Notes: generated by a model from the sequence alone, not told the origin. A DNA stretch of 64,000 bases from Coccinella septempunctata (GCF_907165205.1 NC_058190.1:45000116-45064115), one strand, 5' to 3'. Shown: positions 37,148 through 48,830, counted from the first letter of the stretch. Translations and numbers: made by a program.

Positions 37148-37849
37148 TTCAAAACGGTAATTAACAAACTGTTACTTCCCTTTCAAGCCACCAAATAGGT
37201 GACATAGGTAGCCTTGTCCTAGGCTGACAAACATAACTAACTAAAATCGCCGGTATAGCTCGAAGCACAGAACTGTAGGGAAGAAAAACAAATCCGAACG
37301 TGTATGCGTCCGACTCTCCCGGACTAACCGGATCCCTTTTATCCTGCGGATCGAAATTTGACCCCCGGAACGGCCAAGTTCACCGGAATCCGTCCGGAAA
37401 ATCGATGACGAAATAAAAGCGGAGAAATCGCTGGATGTAGCCGAAGCGGAGGCGGCAACTTTTGCGGAAAACGGAAACAGTGGAAATGACAGGCCACTTA
37501 AAGAGCGGAAAACTCCGCGTGGATAACATAAGAGGCGTAAAACGTTGATTGGCCCTGAGGAGTGCAGTCCTGGGAAAGGGACGAATTTATCTCGCATCGA
37601 GTTATATGGGTCAGTGGGAGCTACCAGCGGGATGAATCTCGGAGATCCCGGAAGGGACTTCGCCTGAATATTTCCGATACGTCCCGAAGGTTAAGATCTC
37701 GGTGAAGATATGAGGCGGAGAACGGTAAAAATGGCTGAGTCCAACAAAAATCCAGGAACACTTGAGGAGGTTCGAAACTCGAAAGAATTGAGCAGTCATT
37801 TACAATCGAGTTTATAATATTGGAAATCTTAATGCCGTGCCGGAGAAGT
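37148..37849. other. GC-rich unassigned block with minus ORF
   Basis: The segment 37240-37800 is clearly richer in GC than its neighbours and carries a 118-codon minus ORF (37241-37597; MRDKFVPFPGLHSSGPINV onward). The ORF has no recognisable domain, and I see no convincing splice pair. Similar GC-rich non-coding blocks occur at 10.3 and 47.5 kb. A host exon or regulatory island in the large intron is possible. Confidence 0.3.
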
Positions 37850-38870
37850 ATTTTTTTTTGGCGAGGTTTTGGCTGACTAAAATTTGCAATGTTCACTATC
37901 AGATTACATTTAGGTCTGTTGAATGGATTCGCAGACACACCATCTACAGCTCGCCCTTAAGTTCTTAAATTCCAATGAACTCGTAACTAGTATGTGAAAA
38001 CCAGACATAATTCAGTGAAGACAATAGTTGAAGTCGGCCATCAGGAGTACAAGGCCTTTGTTGATCTTGCCAGGTATAAGAATAAAAGACTCAGACCATT
38101 GTTATGATTTGGGAAGAATGAATTTATCAAAGATAAGCCTCATCTAGCAGATATCTGGAAAACCAAATGAATACAGCTTTCCCAAGAGCTCTTGCACTTA
38201 CCATGATGACAAGGCTAAAGCAAGATTCAAAATCTTTTACGGACCTGAATTAGATCCTGTAAAGTTTGAGATGGTATGGGATTTCCTAAAAAACTCAATG
38301 AAATAATCATGAATAACAAGGTCTCTTTAGTCTCCACCATTAAGGAATCAAAAGTAATGAAGAGTCCAATACACTAGCCAGGTAATGAGCACAAACTCCT
38401 TTCGTTGGCTTGAAACTCTCCTGGGGTATAGGAAAATATATGGGGAGTCCGGGATAGTTGAACCCCTTTTCCCTCTGAAGCCACATAAGTTGTATCTGTA
38501 AATGGTAGCAACTCAATTTTTGGCTTGAAGATATCATGCCCAAATAGGTAACGATAGATAATAGTAGAGTGATGGTGAGATGAACATTTTGAGTACAGCA
38601 ATTCTTTTTTTAGGAACCGAAAATTGGCTCATGTCTCCCTAACCCATGGGAGAGTTGAACAGGGGGCGAAAGACTGAACCAATAAGTTTGTTCATCAGGA
38701 AAAACATTGAAAGAAAACAATTTCCAATGATCAACGATTGTCTATGTCAAGGTTTTCATCATCAGATGTATCAGCGTATGAAATACATATTTTCTATTGC
38801 AGAGTTACTCTCACTTATTTCCGAGCTGTTTTTTACTTTTTTGAACCTTAAAAATTGAATAATTTATGTT
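37850..38870 (-). repeat. rep-E copy 1, reverse orientation
   Basis: This copy is the reverse complement of most of 59090-60155. Shared landmarks include ttttggctgactaaaatttg at the left edge, gttgaagtcggccatcagga, and gaaaacaatttccaatgatc near 38725. Motifs such as gggagagttgaac (38649) and gggatagttgaacccc (38450) recur along it, similar in style to the pogo-C and pogo-D motif arrays. ORFs inside are short and conflict between strands, so no product is assigned. It may be a further non-autonomous pogo-like element. Confidence 0.6.
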
Positions 38871-38924
38871 TGAATTAATAGTTGTAAATGTTTCAAAAAA
38901 ATATCTGTTGAATAGACCAAGAGG

Positions 38925-39470
38925 GAGTGCGGGAGACTTGACCGATGGGTCGGGAGACATAATCAGTGGTCCAAGTTTCCCGCACTGAGTTTAGGTAATA
39001 GGTTGCTCCAAAAAAAGAAAATTGAATAATAGAAATAAATATAAAACAATATACAAAGGTTCAAAAAAGTAAAAAACATCTCGGAAGTAATTGAAAATAT
39101 ATACATATATCGTACGCTGATACATCTGATGATGAAAACCTTGACATAGACAATCGTTGGTCATTGGAAATTGTTTTCTTTCCATGTTTTTCCTTATAAA
39201 CTTATGGTCAAGTCTTTCTCGCCCCCTTGTCAACTCTCCTATGGCTTAGGGAGACATGAGGCAATCTTCTGTTTCTAAAAAACGAATTGCTGTACTCAAA
39301 AAGTTCATCTCACCATCACTTTACTCTCATCTATCGTTACCTATTTAGGCATGATATCTTCACGCAAAAAAAAAAATGAGTTCCTACTTCCTACCATTTA
39401 CACATACATCTCAAGTAGCTTCAAAGTGAAAAGGAGTTCAACTCTCCCGAACTCCCCATATGTATCTTTC
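38925..39470 (+). repeat. rep-E copy 2, partial, head-to-head with copy 1
   Basis: It starts at gggagtgcgggagacttgac and runs in the opposite orientation to copy 1, ending near actctcccgaactcccc (39440-39460). The stretch 38990-39470 is the reverse complement of about 38380-38860, so the two copies form a large imperfect inverted repeat with a short central spacer. The second half of the element is absent. Confidence 0.65.
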
Positions 39471-40540
39471 TTCTCTTCGGTTTCAATCCAATATTTTCAA
39501 GGATGCAAATTGAGGATTGAAATATAAATAAGAATGTATTTCTGTAGTTGTTGAAACTTGACATATATTGGTCCAGCAATGTCCAAAATAATGCTCAAAA
39601 TTTCCAGCGTTGGTTGATTGCTTCTTTCCAAGAAAGCGGATTGTTATGGTTAAGTGAAGGATGACAATTCTGTTCATGATTCCAAATCCTATCAGAGACA
39701 GCAAATCCGAAGAAACCTCTTCCCTTTCGTAAAACTGCCCATCAAGGCACACTTACATCGTAGAAACTCCCATCCCTCCCATCGAAATACCTTCCGAAAA
39801 TCCCCAACAACGTCTGAGAGACATGTATTACACCAAAAATGTCACCAAACCGCTATTTTTACCGTGGCAGGGCTCGCATTACACCACTCTGTCCGCGAAA
39901 CTGATATCTTCCACCTTTTTTTGTGTTGTGTCGCCTTCCCATTCACCTCTGGGAATTGTGGAATCTCTCGACGGGGTGGAATTTAGAATACGGATGGGTT
40001 CGACTATATTACTTCGGGGTGGAAATGCGATATTAACTCGTGGTTGAATATTCAATTTCCCCATTGAAATTGTGTATTCATGGGAGTCGGTGGTGGCTGT
40101 CAACGTTGAAATATTTAGTGGATGATGGAAGGATTCCGATTGGAAGCTATGAGCATAATTTTCTTGATATAAAGAGTAGAAAATAAGTCTCTCTCTCCTT
40201 CATTGAGGTAGGCAGAGTGAGTAAAAGTGACGCACTTCATATTTACCTACTATGTTTGTAAAAAAATCAATTTTTAACTGACTATTCACCCTCTACAAGA
40301 GTTGAAGGGTAGTAGATTTTTTTGGATGGCAGACCCAACTTTTTAGTTTTTAGCCAGATAAGGTTGAACCTTTTGTTTCTGGGCTTCATTTGGTTATTAA
40401 TGGGGTTTCTTATCAACCCTTTTTCTTTATTTTTCGTAGGCTAGTAACTGATAAACAAGGCAAGATTTTGTCAATGTTTATTTATTTTTGTAATTGTGAA
40501 TTTCATTTCAGTTAATTCATCAATCACTACCCTACTAAAA
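39471..40540. other. Unassigned non-coding stretch
   Basis: Overlapping ORFs at 39654-39986, 39823-40047 (+), 39483-39752 and 39879-40103 (-) lie on both strands and have no domain. No shared repeat was found. Confidence 0.35.
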
Positions 40541-40990
40541 ACACAGCGTATCCCAAAATAAACGTAAAATTTTCATCTACCGCCATTTGGCAACCCTGAA
40601 AAACATTGACAGCTGACAGTCCAAAATGTCATTTGTCACTTGTCAAATTCTTTTTTTATCAACCTCAAGGTTAATTTAAGTGGAACGTTACACGATAGAC
40701 AACGTGTTTTCAGTATTAAACATCGCAAAAATAATGGAAAAATGTCAATTGTGAAGAGAATTAATTAAAAAATTCTGCGAAACTGGATCAGTTGAAGATG
40801 CTAAACACACTGATCATCCAAAAACAAGACTCATACGACGCGTAACATATCATATAAGACTTCTTGATGTGAAGGACCAAAAAAACTGAAAACGTACTGC
40901 GAATAAAAAATCATCGTCCTGCAGCTAGCACGCGAAATGACGAGGGCATTAATGGATAAAGCCGCGAGAAATTGATATGAAAGGGCACGA
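40541..40990 (+). pseudogene. Decayed N-terminal fragment of a second mariner-like transposase
   Basis: Broken frames from about 40690 read WNVTRY, RQRVFSVL and later IKKFCETGSVEDAKHTDHPK followed by TRLIRRV. The pattern (Q)RVF...VKKFxETGSVxDAKHTGRPxTxR is the N-terminal DNA-binding region of a large insect mariner-like group different from the MLE copies here. The upstream sequence (gtatcccaaaataaacgtaa, tttggcaaccctgaaaaaca) resembles a leader of such elements. Multiple stops and frameshifts are present and no catalytic domain follows. Confidence 0.5.
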
Positions 40991-41240
40991 CGCTTCTACG
41001 CAAGGCGTCGGCAAAGATGGTAATAATTAATCAGACGCGAGACGTCGGTCGTCGGCACTCATTACAGCTGGGTATCCATTACTACCTCCAGGAAGTCATT
41101 AGACAGGGTGTAAGGTTAACGGCGAGCCCTTTTGCCCCGCACTTACTCTCTTATCTTCATGAGGGCGGCGGTAAATGCCAAATCGAGTACCATTTTAGTT
41201 CAGATGACTGTGTTTCATTACAATTTCGAATGATATTGTA

Positions 41241-42430
41241 TACTTCATTCAAATTTATTTTAGCAGTCGGTTGGCCATGGAAATTCGACACATTTCACTG
41301 TGTATAGTACGAAAATGTGGGGTTATGAAGCTTGTCAAAACATTTTTGGGTTTTAAATCAACGCTATGTTGCCCGTTCTACGTAAAAGTTTCTGTTATTA
41401 CGTATTTTATCACTATGTCGAATCTCTTCGGAAAATATGTGACGAACATAATTGAAGTTTATACAAACTGATTGAAGGCATACCAAATCCAGTTATTTGC
41501 ATGGAAAATACAAAGAGATCAGTATAATGTCATAATATGCACTAGCTTGAGGAGAGTTAGTGTTCGTTATCTTCTTTGGCTTACATCATTTGTAGATTTC
41601 AAAAATATTAACTAGAAGATGAAATGCATATGATGCGGGAATGGGTATCTCCCGAAGGAATTAACAGATAATTACAAGAATGTTGAATTCTTCAACAAAA
41701 ATCATCTTGCATCAATATAAGTAAAATGAATTGAAGGAAGTTTCAAGTTAGGATGAATTTCACATGAATAAACAAGTAACAGGGCAACTTGCGCGTTTTT
41801 GTGGCTATTCATCTTAATACATTGATGTAATAATAATAATTATAGGTATTTATTAGTACCTTAAGACATTTACATTGTATAGGACAAGTCAAATGAAAAA
41901 TAGAAAAATCCATTTTAGGGAACTTATTCTCCGATGACATTTATCGAAAATCCTGTAGTAAACTTTTCGCATTAATTCACTCAAACATAAAATTCTCAAA
42001 TGTCACCACTTTTTTGGGTCTCCCAATAGAAGGAAATTCTTTGTCATCCTCTTCATTCACAATTTTTCTGATTATGGAAATATCCAGCTGAAATATATGT
42101 CGGATTCAGATGATTTAGATGAAACATTATATAAATTCTCTTACATTGAATATGTTCGCTACCATCTGACGTATTGTGGATTTTGAATATCATTCTATTT
42201 GAATGATATTGAATGAGCGGACCTGAATTCTAAATAGCACTTCCTGAAACCCTGTCTCTTTTTTCAATCACTTTCGGCATTTTCGTAATAAAAATTGATA
42301 TTAGTTGTGGCAACGGCGCTATGACATTAACGACATTTCATGAGTGCCAACCTTACTACGTTCTAGTTACAAAAACTTGAGAAAATTATTTCATGGCCAA
42401 CCGACTGCTAAAATAAATTTGAATGAAGTA
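41241..42430 (-). mobile_element. TIR-B copy 2
   Basis: Ends TACTTCATTCAAATTTATTT and its inverse gaatgaagta frame 1190 bp that match copy 1 in order. It also has the roughly 150-bp internal block missing from copy 1, including ctgaaatatatgtcggattc and gtattgtggattttgaat. Read on the minus strand it keeps an ATG-starting frame (MPKVIEK), an HTH-like segment, and GT...AG bases consistent with a small intron. Confidence 0.82.
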
Positions 42431-42456
42431 TATTTTGGGAGGAGAACTGTATCATC

Positions 42457-42836
42457 TACGAGGATGAATTGACATCTAGTTAGCCTAGACCAGTTCCATG
42501 CATGAAAAAAATATTGTTTTACCAAAGCAACAAACAATAGCTCATAAGAATTGTCAGTGTGGAGTTTGAGGTCAAAAAAGTAAACCAGAGTTACGCAATA
42601 AATTTAAAAGAAGAAGATGTCCACCGAAATTGTGAAAATCGAAAAATTGGAGCATCGAGCCATCATCAAGTAGGTAATTTTGTTTTCCAGGGGTGGCACA
42701 GCTCATTATGAAAACGCGAAATGGCTGTATCTTTATCAGGGCCGAATCGGAAAAAATGGTATAGGAAAGAATTGTTTCCTTTGACCTCAAGAATCTACTG
42801 TTAAAATATTTGTACGAGTCAAAGTCTTACCCTGTA
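42457..42836 (+). mobile_element. Chimeric element 1: mariner 5' end fused to MITE-A 3' end
   Basis: The left part, 42457 to about 42675, is the 5' end of MLE (tacgaggatgaattgacatc to gagccatcatcaagta). It is fused directly to MITE-A sequence (ggtaattttgttttccaggg) that runs to the MITE-A right end CCCTGTA at 42836. Each family keeps exactly one outer terminus and loses its interior side. The mariner part is MLE copy F, the MITE part copy 8. No catalytic sequence is present. Confidence 0.8.
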
Positions 42837-43535
42837 TATCACATGAGTCTAGAGGAGGATTAGGGAGATGATCTTACAGCAACGAATTGGCAATCAGAAG
42901 ATCCTTCCACCATATTTTTAAAAATTGACTTATCTCGATTTCACCAGAAATATTCTCTGTACGATGAGGTGCTGTTCGAGCTTTGAATAAAACAACTCCC
43001 CATTTCCTTCAGATCCACCCAATCTTCCTCATCTCTACATAAACCGTCTTATCCTCATGGAACCATCATAGCAGGCGGGGTTGTTGGAGCCCATTTGAAT
43101 TTCCCCTAATTATTTCTGCGTTACTAACGATGTGAACGAAAATGAATTCATCACTTTCATCCACAATTATTTCGGTCTCGTAATTTATGCATGGGAAGTC
43201 GCCATTGGTGAAAGTTCCACCCTTCCGCGGACGCCATTGGTTGCCCATAGGCCGGAAGTGATGATGAAGCAAAGAGAAGAACAATAGGGCCTGCTTTGAA
43301 AAACCGGACTAATGTATGGCTCAATTTTCGACGTTGGAAGTGGTTATTCGTTGTGATCAGATAAAATCGATGAATCTACGACTTCGTATACATATATGCG
43401 AAGCTGGTTTCTATGCAGGAAAGACTTATCATTATGTTCAATTGCGTGTAATTTACGAATTTTGAGCCGGAAATGGTCTCGAACGACTGGGTATTATGGC
43501 GAAAATCAATTCTTCTTGATTGATGCCCGTTTGCA
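42837..43535. other. Unassigned non-coding stretch
   Basis: One minus ORF (43066-43284) has no recognisable domain. No shared repeat was seen. Confidence 0.35.
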
Positions 43536-43558
43536 AGACTGCAACGTTTCTAGACCTT

Positions 43559-43909
43559 TCAAAAAAATGTTTCTTCTTGCTCTGCAAACCAGACCTCCAC
43601 AGTTTTTATTACCTCCTCGTTGGAAGAAAATTTACGACCTTTTAAACTTTTTTTCAGTTGAGGAAAGAGATGATAGTCGGATGGAGCCAAATCTGGTGAA
43701 TAAGGGGGGTGTTCTAGTAATTCAAACCTCAAATTACGAAGTTTTTGCATGGCAACATGAGATTTGTGTGCAGGGGCGTTGTCCTGCAAAAACAAAACAC
43801 CTTTGGATAGCTTTCCGCGTCTTTTCTCTTTAATTTTCTCCCGTAGAGTGGTCAGTAATGTCGAATAGTAGTCTCCGGTTATTATTCTACACTTAATCCA
43901 AAAAATCAA
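43559..43909 (-). pseudogene. Mariner transposase C-terminal part (copy G)
   Basis: This 116-codon ORF keeps ITGDYYSTLLTTLREKIKEK, the second aspartate (LQDNAPAHKSH) and the third (HPPYSPDLAPSDYHLF), with 34 residues between them. It is followed by LKGRKFSSNEEVIKTVEVWF. It is one of the best preserved catalytic halves in the window, but it is disconnected from the first aspartate. Confidence 0.87.
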
Positions 43910-44337
43910 TCATGATTACTCCATGGCAATCCCAAAAAATGAAGCAAGAACTTTTCCAGCAGATTTTTGGACACGAAAATTCTTAGGTCTTGGAGAACCA
44001 GAGTGTCGCCATTCCATCGATTGTTGCTTTGTTTCTGGATCGTAGAAATGTACCCAAGTCTCATCCATATAGTAACAATTCGGTTTAAGAAGTCTACATC
44101 GTTTTCAAATCGAGCACAGATCGAACGCGATGCTTCTAGCCTTACACGCTTTTGGTCAACATTCAAACATTTGGGGATCCATTTTGCAGCAATTTTTCTC
44201 ATGTCCAAATTGACGTGAACTATATGATGAACGCGTTCGTATGAAATATTCAGTGCTTCAGATACCCGTTTTAGCCCAATTCGGCGGTCTGATAAAGTCA
44301 TGTCATGAACTGCATCGATATTTTCGGGGACTGACAC
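43906..44337 (-). pseudogene. Mariner transposase central part (copy G)
   Basis: It runs from MSVPENIDAVHDMTLSD through SEALNISYERVHHIVH and AAKWIPKCLNVDQKRVRLE to the first catalytic region. There TIDETWVHFYDPET is replaced by TIWMRLGYISTIQKQ because two extra bases shift the frame. The downstream residues are then nonsense. The DNA-binding half is otherwise well preserved. Confidence 0.85.
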
Positions 44338-44713
44338 AGAAACTGGCTTTCCCGATCGGTCATCATTTCAATGGAAAATTGACCTCTTTTGAATCTTGCA
44401 GTCTAATTTTTCACGGTCGCATACGAAGGACATTGATCACCAAGGGTATTAAGCATATCTTCGTAAATCTGGTTACCTCTTAACCCTTTTAAATACAAGT
44501 ACTTGATGATGGCTCGATACTCCAATTTTTCGATTTTCACAATTTCGGTGGACATCTTCTTTCTTTTAATTTATTGCGTAGCTCTGGTTTACTTTTTTGA
44601 CCTCAAACTTCACACTGACACTTCTAATGAGTCATTGTTCGTTGGTATGGTAACGCAATATTTTTTTATGCATGGAACTGGTCTAGGCTAACTAGATATC
44701 AATACATCCTCGT

Positions 44714-46210
44714 TTGATAGCCATACGTTTCCATTGTAAGTGTTTTGTGGAGTATTTACAAGGTTGGCAAGCGTTTCTGAACTCGTCTTTGGTCCATTAT
44801 GCCATAGAAATAGAGAAAAGATTCCACGCGTTCATTTCAATTTGACAACTTGACGAGAATGAAGGGAAATGCGAAAAATTGGCAGGGCAATCGACAGAAA
44901 ATTTCGACAATTCACCAGCTGTCTTCCGAATTGATTCGGCTGACATTTCCCAGTTGATTTTGGTTGTTTTCCATTTCCCAACGTCATGAATTTTCAGACG
45001 CCAGATGAAACGTTGAAATCTCATCGATTTGTGACGTTGCCTGAAAGTCTAAAGACATCCTTCACACTCCCAATCTGTGAACGGTCGATGTGAGTGAGAT
45101 TTTTACTGGTTTCCAAAGCGTTACGTCAGGTGTATCCATTGGAATCGTGAGATGTAGCCGATCGACACGTGGGTGGTTCGAAATATGCCTATCCGTTACG
45201 TGTTTATTCTTTGTTAGGAAACATTTCATAATGTTCATCGCCGCGAGATATCAAGGCACCGAAATACAAGGAGAAGGCCATGGGCAATACCGAAAAATAT
45301 AAATCATGAAGTCGAATGTCTTAATAAGAAAACCGAAATCCGGCTGGTTTATGTTTTGGTGCGAGTATATTTCGTAGAAATGTCGAAAGCTTTTCTTACC
45401 GATTTATGATTCTCGAGACTAGCTGAGAGACAATAAGGATGGGTTATTTTACTTTGAAAAGGAAACGTTCTTGGGATGAGAGAAATGAGATATTGGACGA
45501 TCGCTCTGTGAGGTCGGTTTTGTTCGAGAGGTGGGATATCTTTTGAAAGAAGAATAGTATTTCACAATTATATACCTCAATCCAGGAATTTTTAATTGGA
45601 AGCAAATATCGTGCAATTTATCATTATAATTATCAAGAATTTTTTTTTAAACACAGAAAGAAAGATTTTTCGAATTATGTTCATTGCTTCACACTTCAAA
45701 TTTACATTCTAATATTTCTGGCATTTAACCGCCAAGAACTGTGTTTTTTTGATAGCATATTTGGCCCAAAGAATAAGTCACAAAATCCAATCGAACACAC
45801 TTTACATACTTATGTGGTCGAGCTTCAGAACGAATTTCAATTGATACGATGTTCAAATTGTTAATGTAGTGTTAATAACCATTGTTCAACATTTTATCCT
45901 ATGTTCTGTAACAATTATGGTATTATTTCATTACATGCTAATAGTTTTCTCTGGCAAACGTCTTTCAGAGCGAACGGATCTTCAATTACACCTTAACTGC
46001 AACAACATATTGGTGAATACATTGAATAAGAATCAAATAACTTGCTAGAAGCAAATGATAAACAATTCCAACATCTCAATGCCGAGAATTCATTCCGATT
46101 CTCAACTATTGAATGCTTCACTTATAACCATCACTATCAACAAGTTTTTTTACACCAAAAAGGAACGAAAACAGAAAATTTTCCGCATATTTATAAATAG
46201 AATTCCAAAA
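44714..46210. other. Unassigned non-coding stretch
   Basis: ORFs at 44797-45024 (-), 45090-45302 and 46055-46249 (+) have no domain. It separates MLE copy G from the second chimeric element. Confidence 0.35.
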
Positions 46211-47223
46211 CCTTTGACTCGTACGAATATTTTAACAGTAGATTCTTGAAGTCAAAAGAGAAACTTTTTTCCTTCACTATTTTTTTCGAATCAACTCGGT
46301 TTAAAAGATACAGGCAGTTGAAAAACCATAAAAAAATTATATTATTTTTAGTTCTATCTCACGAACGGCTTTATCGATTGGAATAAATTTCGGAATATTG
46401 TTTTTCATTTATTTCATGAATCTTTTTCGCATTATGATCATTAGGTCATCACGTCAATTTGGACATGAGAAAAATTGCTGCAAAATGGATGCCCAAAAGT
46501 TTGAATGTTGACCAAAAGCGTGCAAGGGTAGAAGCATCGTGTTTGATCTTTGCTCGATTTGAAAACGATGTAGACTTCTCAAACCGAATAGTTACTATCG
46601 ATAAGACTTGGGTACATTTCTACGATCCAGAAACAAAGCAACAATCAATGGAATGGCGACACTCTGGTTCTCCAAAACCTAAGAAGTTTCGTGTCCAAAA
46701 ATCTGCTGGAAAAGTTCTTGCTTCAGTTTTTTGGGATTGCCATAGAATAATCATGATTGATTTTTTGGATAAGTGTAGAATAATAACCGGAGACTACTAT
46801 TCGACATTACTGGCCACTCTACGGGAAAAAATAGAAGACAAAACACGCGGAAAGCTATCCAAAGGTGTTATGTTTTTGCATGACAACGCCTCTGCACACA
46901 AATCTCATATTGCCATGCAAAAATTTCGTGATTTAGCGTTTGAATTACTAGAACACCCCCCTTATTCACCAGATTTGGCTCCATCCTACTATCATCTCTT
47001 TCCTCAACTGAAAAAAAGTTTAGAAAGTCGTAAATTTTCTTCCAACGAGAAGGTAATAAAAGCTGTGGTGGTCTGGTTTGCAGAGCAAGAAGAGGAAAGA
47101 ACTACAGATGCTGTAATAAATGTATCCAATTAAGAGGAAAATATGTCGAGTAATAAAATATTTTGACATTCAAATTTTGTTTGGTTCTATAGTAGGCTAA
47201 GAATTTTTCAATATATCCTCGTA
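46211..47223 (+). mobile_element. Chimeric element 2: MITE-A 5' end fused to mariner 3' part
   Basis: The left 235 bp are the MITE-A left arm and interior (ctttgactcgtacgaatatt onwards; the outermost TACAGGGTGAGT is missing). Near 46446 this changes abruptly to mariner coding sequence (cacgtcaatttggacatgag), which continues to the complete mariner right end ATATATCCTCGTA at 47223. The MITE part is copy 9, the mariner part MLE copy H. The mariner 5' end is absent. Confidence 0.82.
46459..47133 (+). pseudogene. Longest mariner transposase frame in the window (copy H), third aspartate lost
   Basis: This 224-codon open frame is the largest in the window. It starts within the linker (MDMRKIAAKWMPKSLNVDQK) and keeps the first catalytic aspartate (VTIDKTWVHFYDPETKQ) and the second (FLHDNASAHKSH). 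Position three reads YSPDLAPSYYHLF: the D of APSD, the third catalytic residue of the D,D34D class (34 residues after the second), is tyrosine. The DNA-binding N-terminus is missing and the C-terminal end is shortened with a frame change after EEERTT. It cannot be catalytically active. Confidence 0.9.
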
Positions 47224-48470
47224 TGTCAATTATTCGATTCATAGAGATGACAATAAAACAGTATTGCCAACCAATGTTCAGTATTTTAATAATTCGCGGT
47301 ATTAAGTCCCTGAAGTTGAGTTATCTCAACCTCAAAGCACACTGTTTTGAACTCACACCTTCGCTTCGTCTCAAAATCCCAAAACGTGAACAATGCCCAA
47401 TTATCGTCTTCCCAAAAGTATCGTATTTCGTGAAACTTAAAGTTTGCGCCTAATCAGCTCTCGCAGAGCCGAGTGTCAATGTGTCAGGTGAGGGAGCTTA
47501 TCAGGGCGACAACCAAAGAAGATCGGTCAGCTGAGAATCCTCCAGCCAATGTTTTAATTTGGTCCTTCGCATCAGATCGTCGAGCAGTTCGGATGCGATA
47601 AGATTTAAAATACCCGTGAGAAGCCGCTGGATGCTGGAAATAAATCTCAGAAGGCTTTTTAATCCCGGCGCACAACGACTCCAGTTAACGGATCAGAATT
47701 ATGGCCCCTGCACTATCCGGGAAGATTCATGTACTCCTTCAAGGCTTAATTACCGGCCAAACTTTCCCAATCTAAATATTTATACACCTAGGATACAATT
47801 TCGCAGATTAGCGTTGGCCAACTTTTCGGAAATTACCAAATTTTATGGTGTTGTCTTGTTTCGTAGAGTTTTTTATGGTTTAGAGTAGGAGAAGTTTGAA
47901 AAAACGTAGAGAAAATGCAGCTGTCGAAAGAGGATAGCCAAGATTGTGGGCAGCAACCTTTGAAAATGACTCAGAATCAGTACACCAACTGTTGAAATGT
48001 CAAATGTCAAGAGAAACATATTTAACCTCAAAAAAATTGTCCATTCAAGATTGAATTAGTTGTCGGCAAACGGCTGATGCGTTCTCGATTGAATGAAGAT
48101 ATCACGATTCTGTTTATCGCTCGGAATATCTCTTGCTAATTCATTTCCTTCCACCTTCCAACAATAGCACTTCCTGCCGAGTCGATTCAAATCCCAAACG
48201 CCATCATTATAGGTTATATCAGATTGGAAACGATCATCCGCAGTGGTTGCTCCATTCTATTTGGTCGAATGACTTGCTACTCGGCGGAAGTCACGCATTG
48301 AAAGAATCAGGGAAAGTTTGATCATTATTTGATAACCGAGTTTTGATCTCCGATTAAAAATCGTGAGGAATCAATATGGAACGTCTCATACTGGGGTATT
48401 TTTAAGTTGGTGAAAGAAATTTGTTCTTGTCCTAATTTTTTCAGCTCCTGCTCTACAGAAAGAAATTGTA
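47224..48470. other. Unassigned stretch with a GC-rich 47.46-47.75 kb block
   Basis: The block around 47460-47750 is GC-richer and has open frames on both strands (47484-47675 minus, 47559-47888 plus) without a recognisable domain or convincing splice pair. The rest is AT-rich. It resembles the block at 37.2-37.8 kb in character. Confidence 0.3.
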
Positions 48471-48830
48471 CTCGTACAAATTTTTCAACAGTAGATTCTT
48501 GAGGTCAAGAGAAACACTTTTTTCCTTTATCATTTTTTCCGAATCGACTCGGTTTAAAAGATGTAGGCTGCATCTAATGCATCTAATCCGATAAACTTGG
48601 TACTGAACCATTCATTGTCCAGCCATACGTTTATGTTTTGTTTCGTTTTTGCGATGCCGGAGTCACCTTCCACAGCCCCGTACTTGAAATTCAATGAAAT
48701 TTTGGTCGAACTTCTAGGAGTTGTATCTCAGCTATCTTGGATATTTATATAGACAATTTTTGGTGAAACGACTTATTTTGATGAATTCTACCTTCTGTCA
48801 AAAAAGCCTTATCTTTGAAAATTACCTGTA
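48471..48830 (+). mobile_element. Chimeric element 3: MITE-A left arm fused to TIR-G right half
   Basis: About 100 bp of MITE-A left arm (gtacaaatttttcaacagta to aaaagatgtaggctg) is followed at about 48572 by sequence matching 62283-62526, the right half of TIR-G (ctaatccgataaacttggta, gatgccggagtcaccttcca). It runs to the outer end cctgta at 48830. The outermost bases of the MITE-A end are missing. Confidence 0.75.

Larger units (their letters stand above)
43536..44713 (-). mobile_element. MLE copy G, mariner lacking the 3' terminus
   Basis: On the minus strand the copy begins at the 5' end (acatcctcgt at 44713, lacking the last TA base pair) and runs to the C-terminal coding region, stopping near 43536 before the 3' TIR. 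Two long ORFs remain: 43906-44337 (N-terminal/central) and 43559-43909 (catalytic C-terminal). They overlap by a few bases but in different frames, separated by the frameshift shared with copy A. Confidence 0.92.

Noticed and set aside
37241..37597. 118-codon minus ORF as a gene
   Set aside because: No domain, no copy elsewhere and no splice context; GC-rich sequence gives long open frames by chance.
37760..37790. tRNA-like ggttcgaaactc
   Set aside because: No matching D arm, anticodon arm or acceptor stem was found around it.
42676..46446. Chimeric elements 1 and 2 as reciprocal products of one recombination
   Set aside because: The breakpoints do not complement each other: an internal part of mariner (about 300 bp) and an internal part of MITE-A are missing from both.
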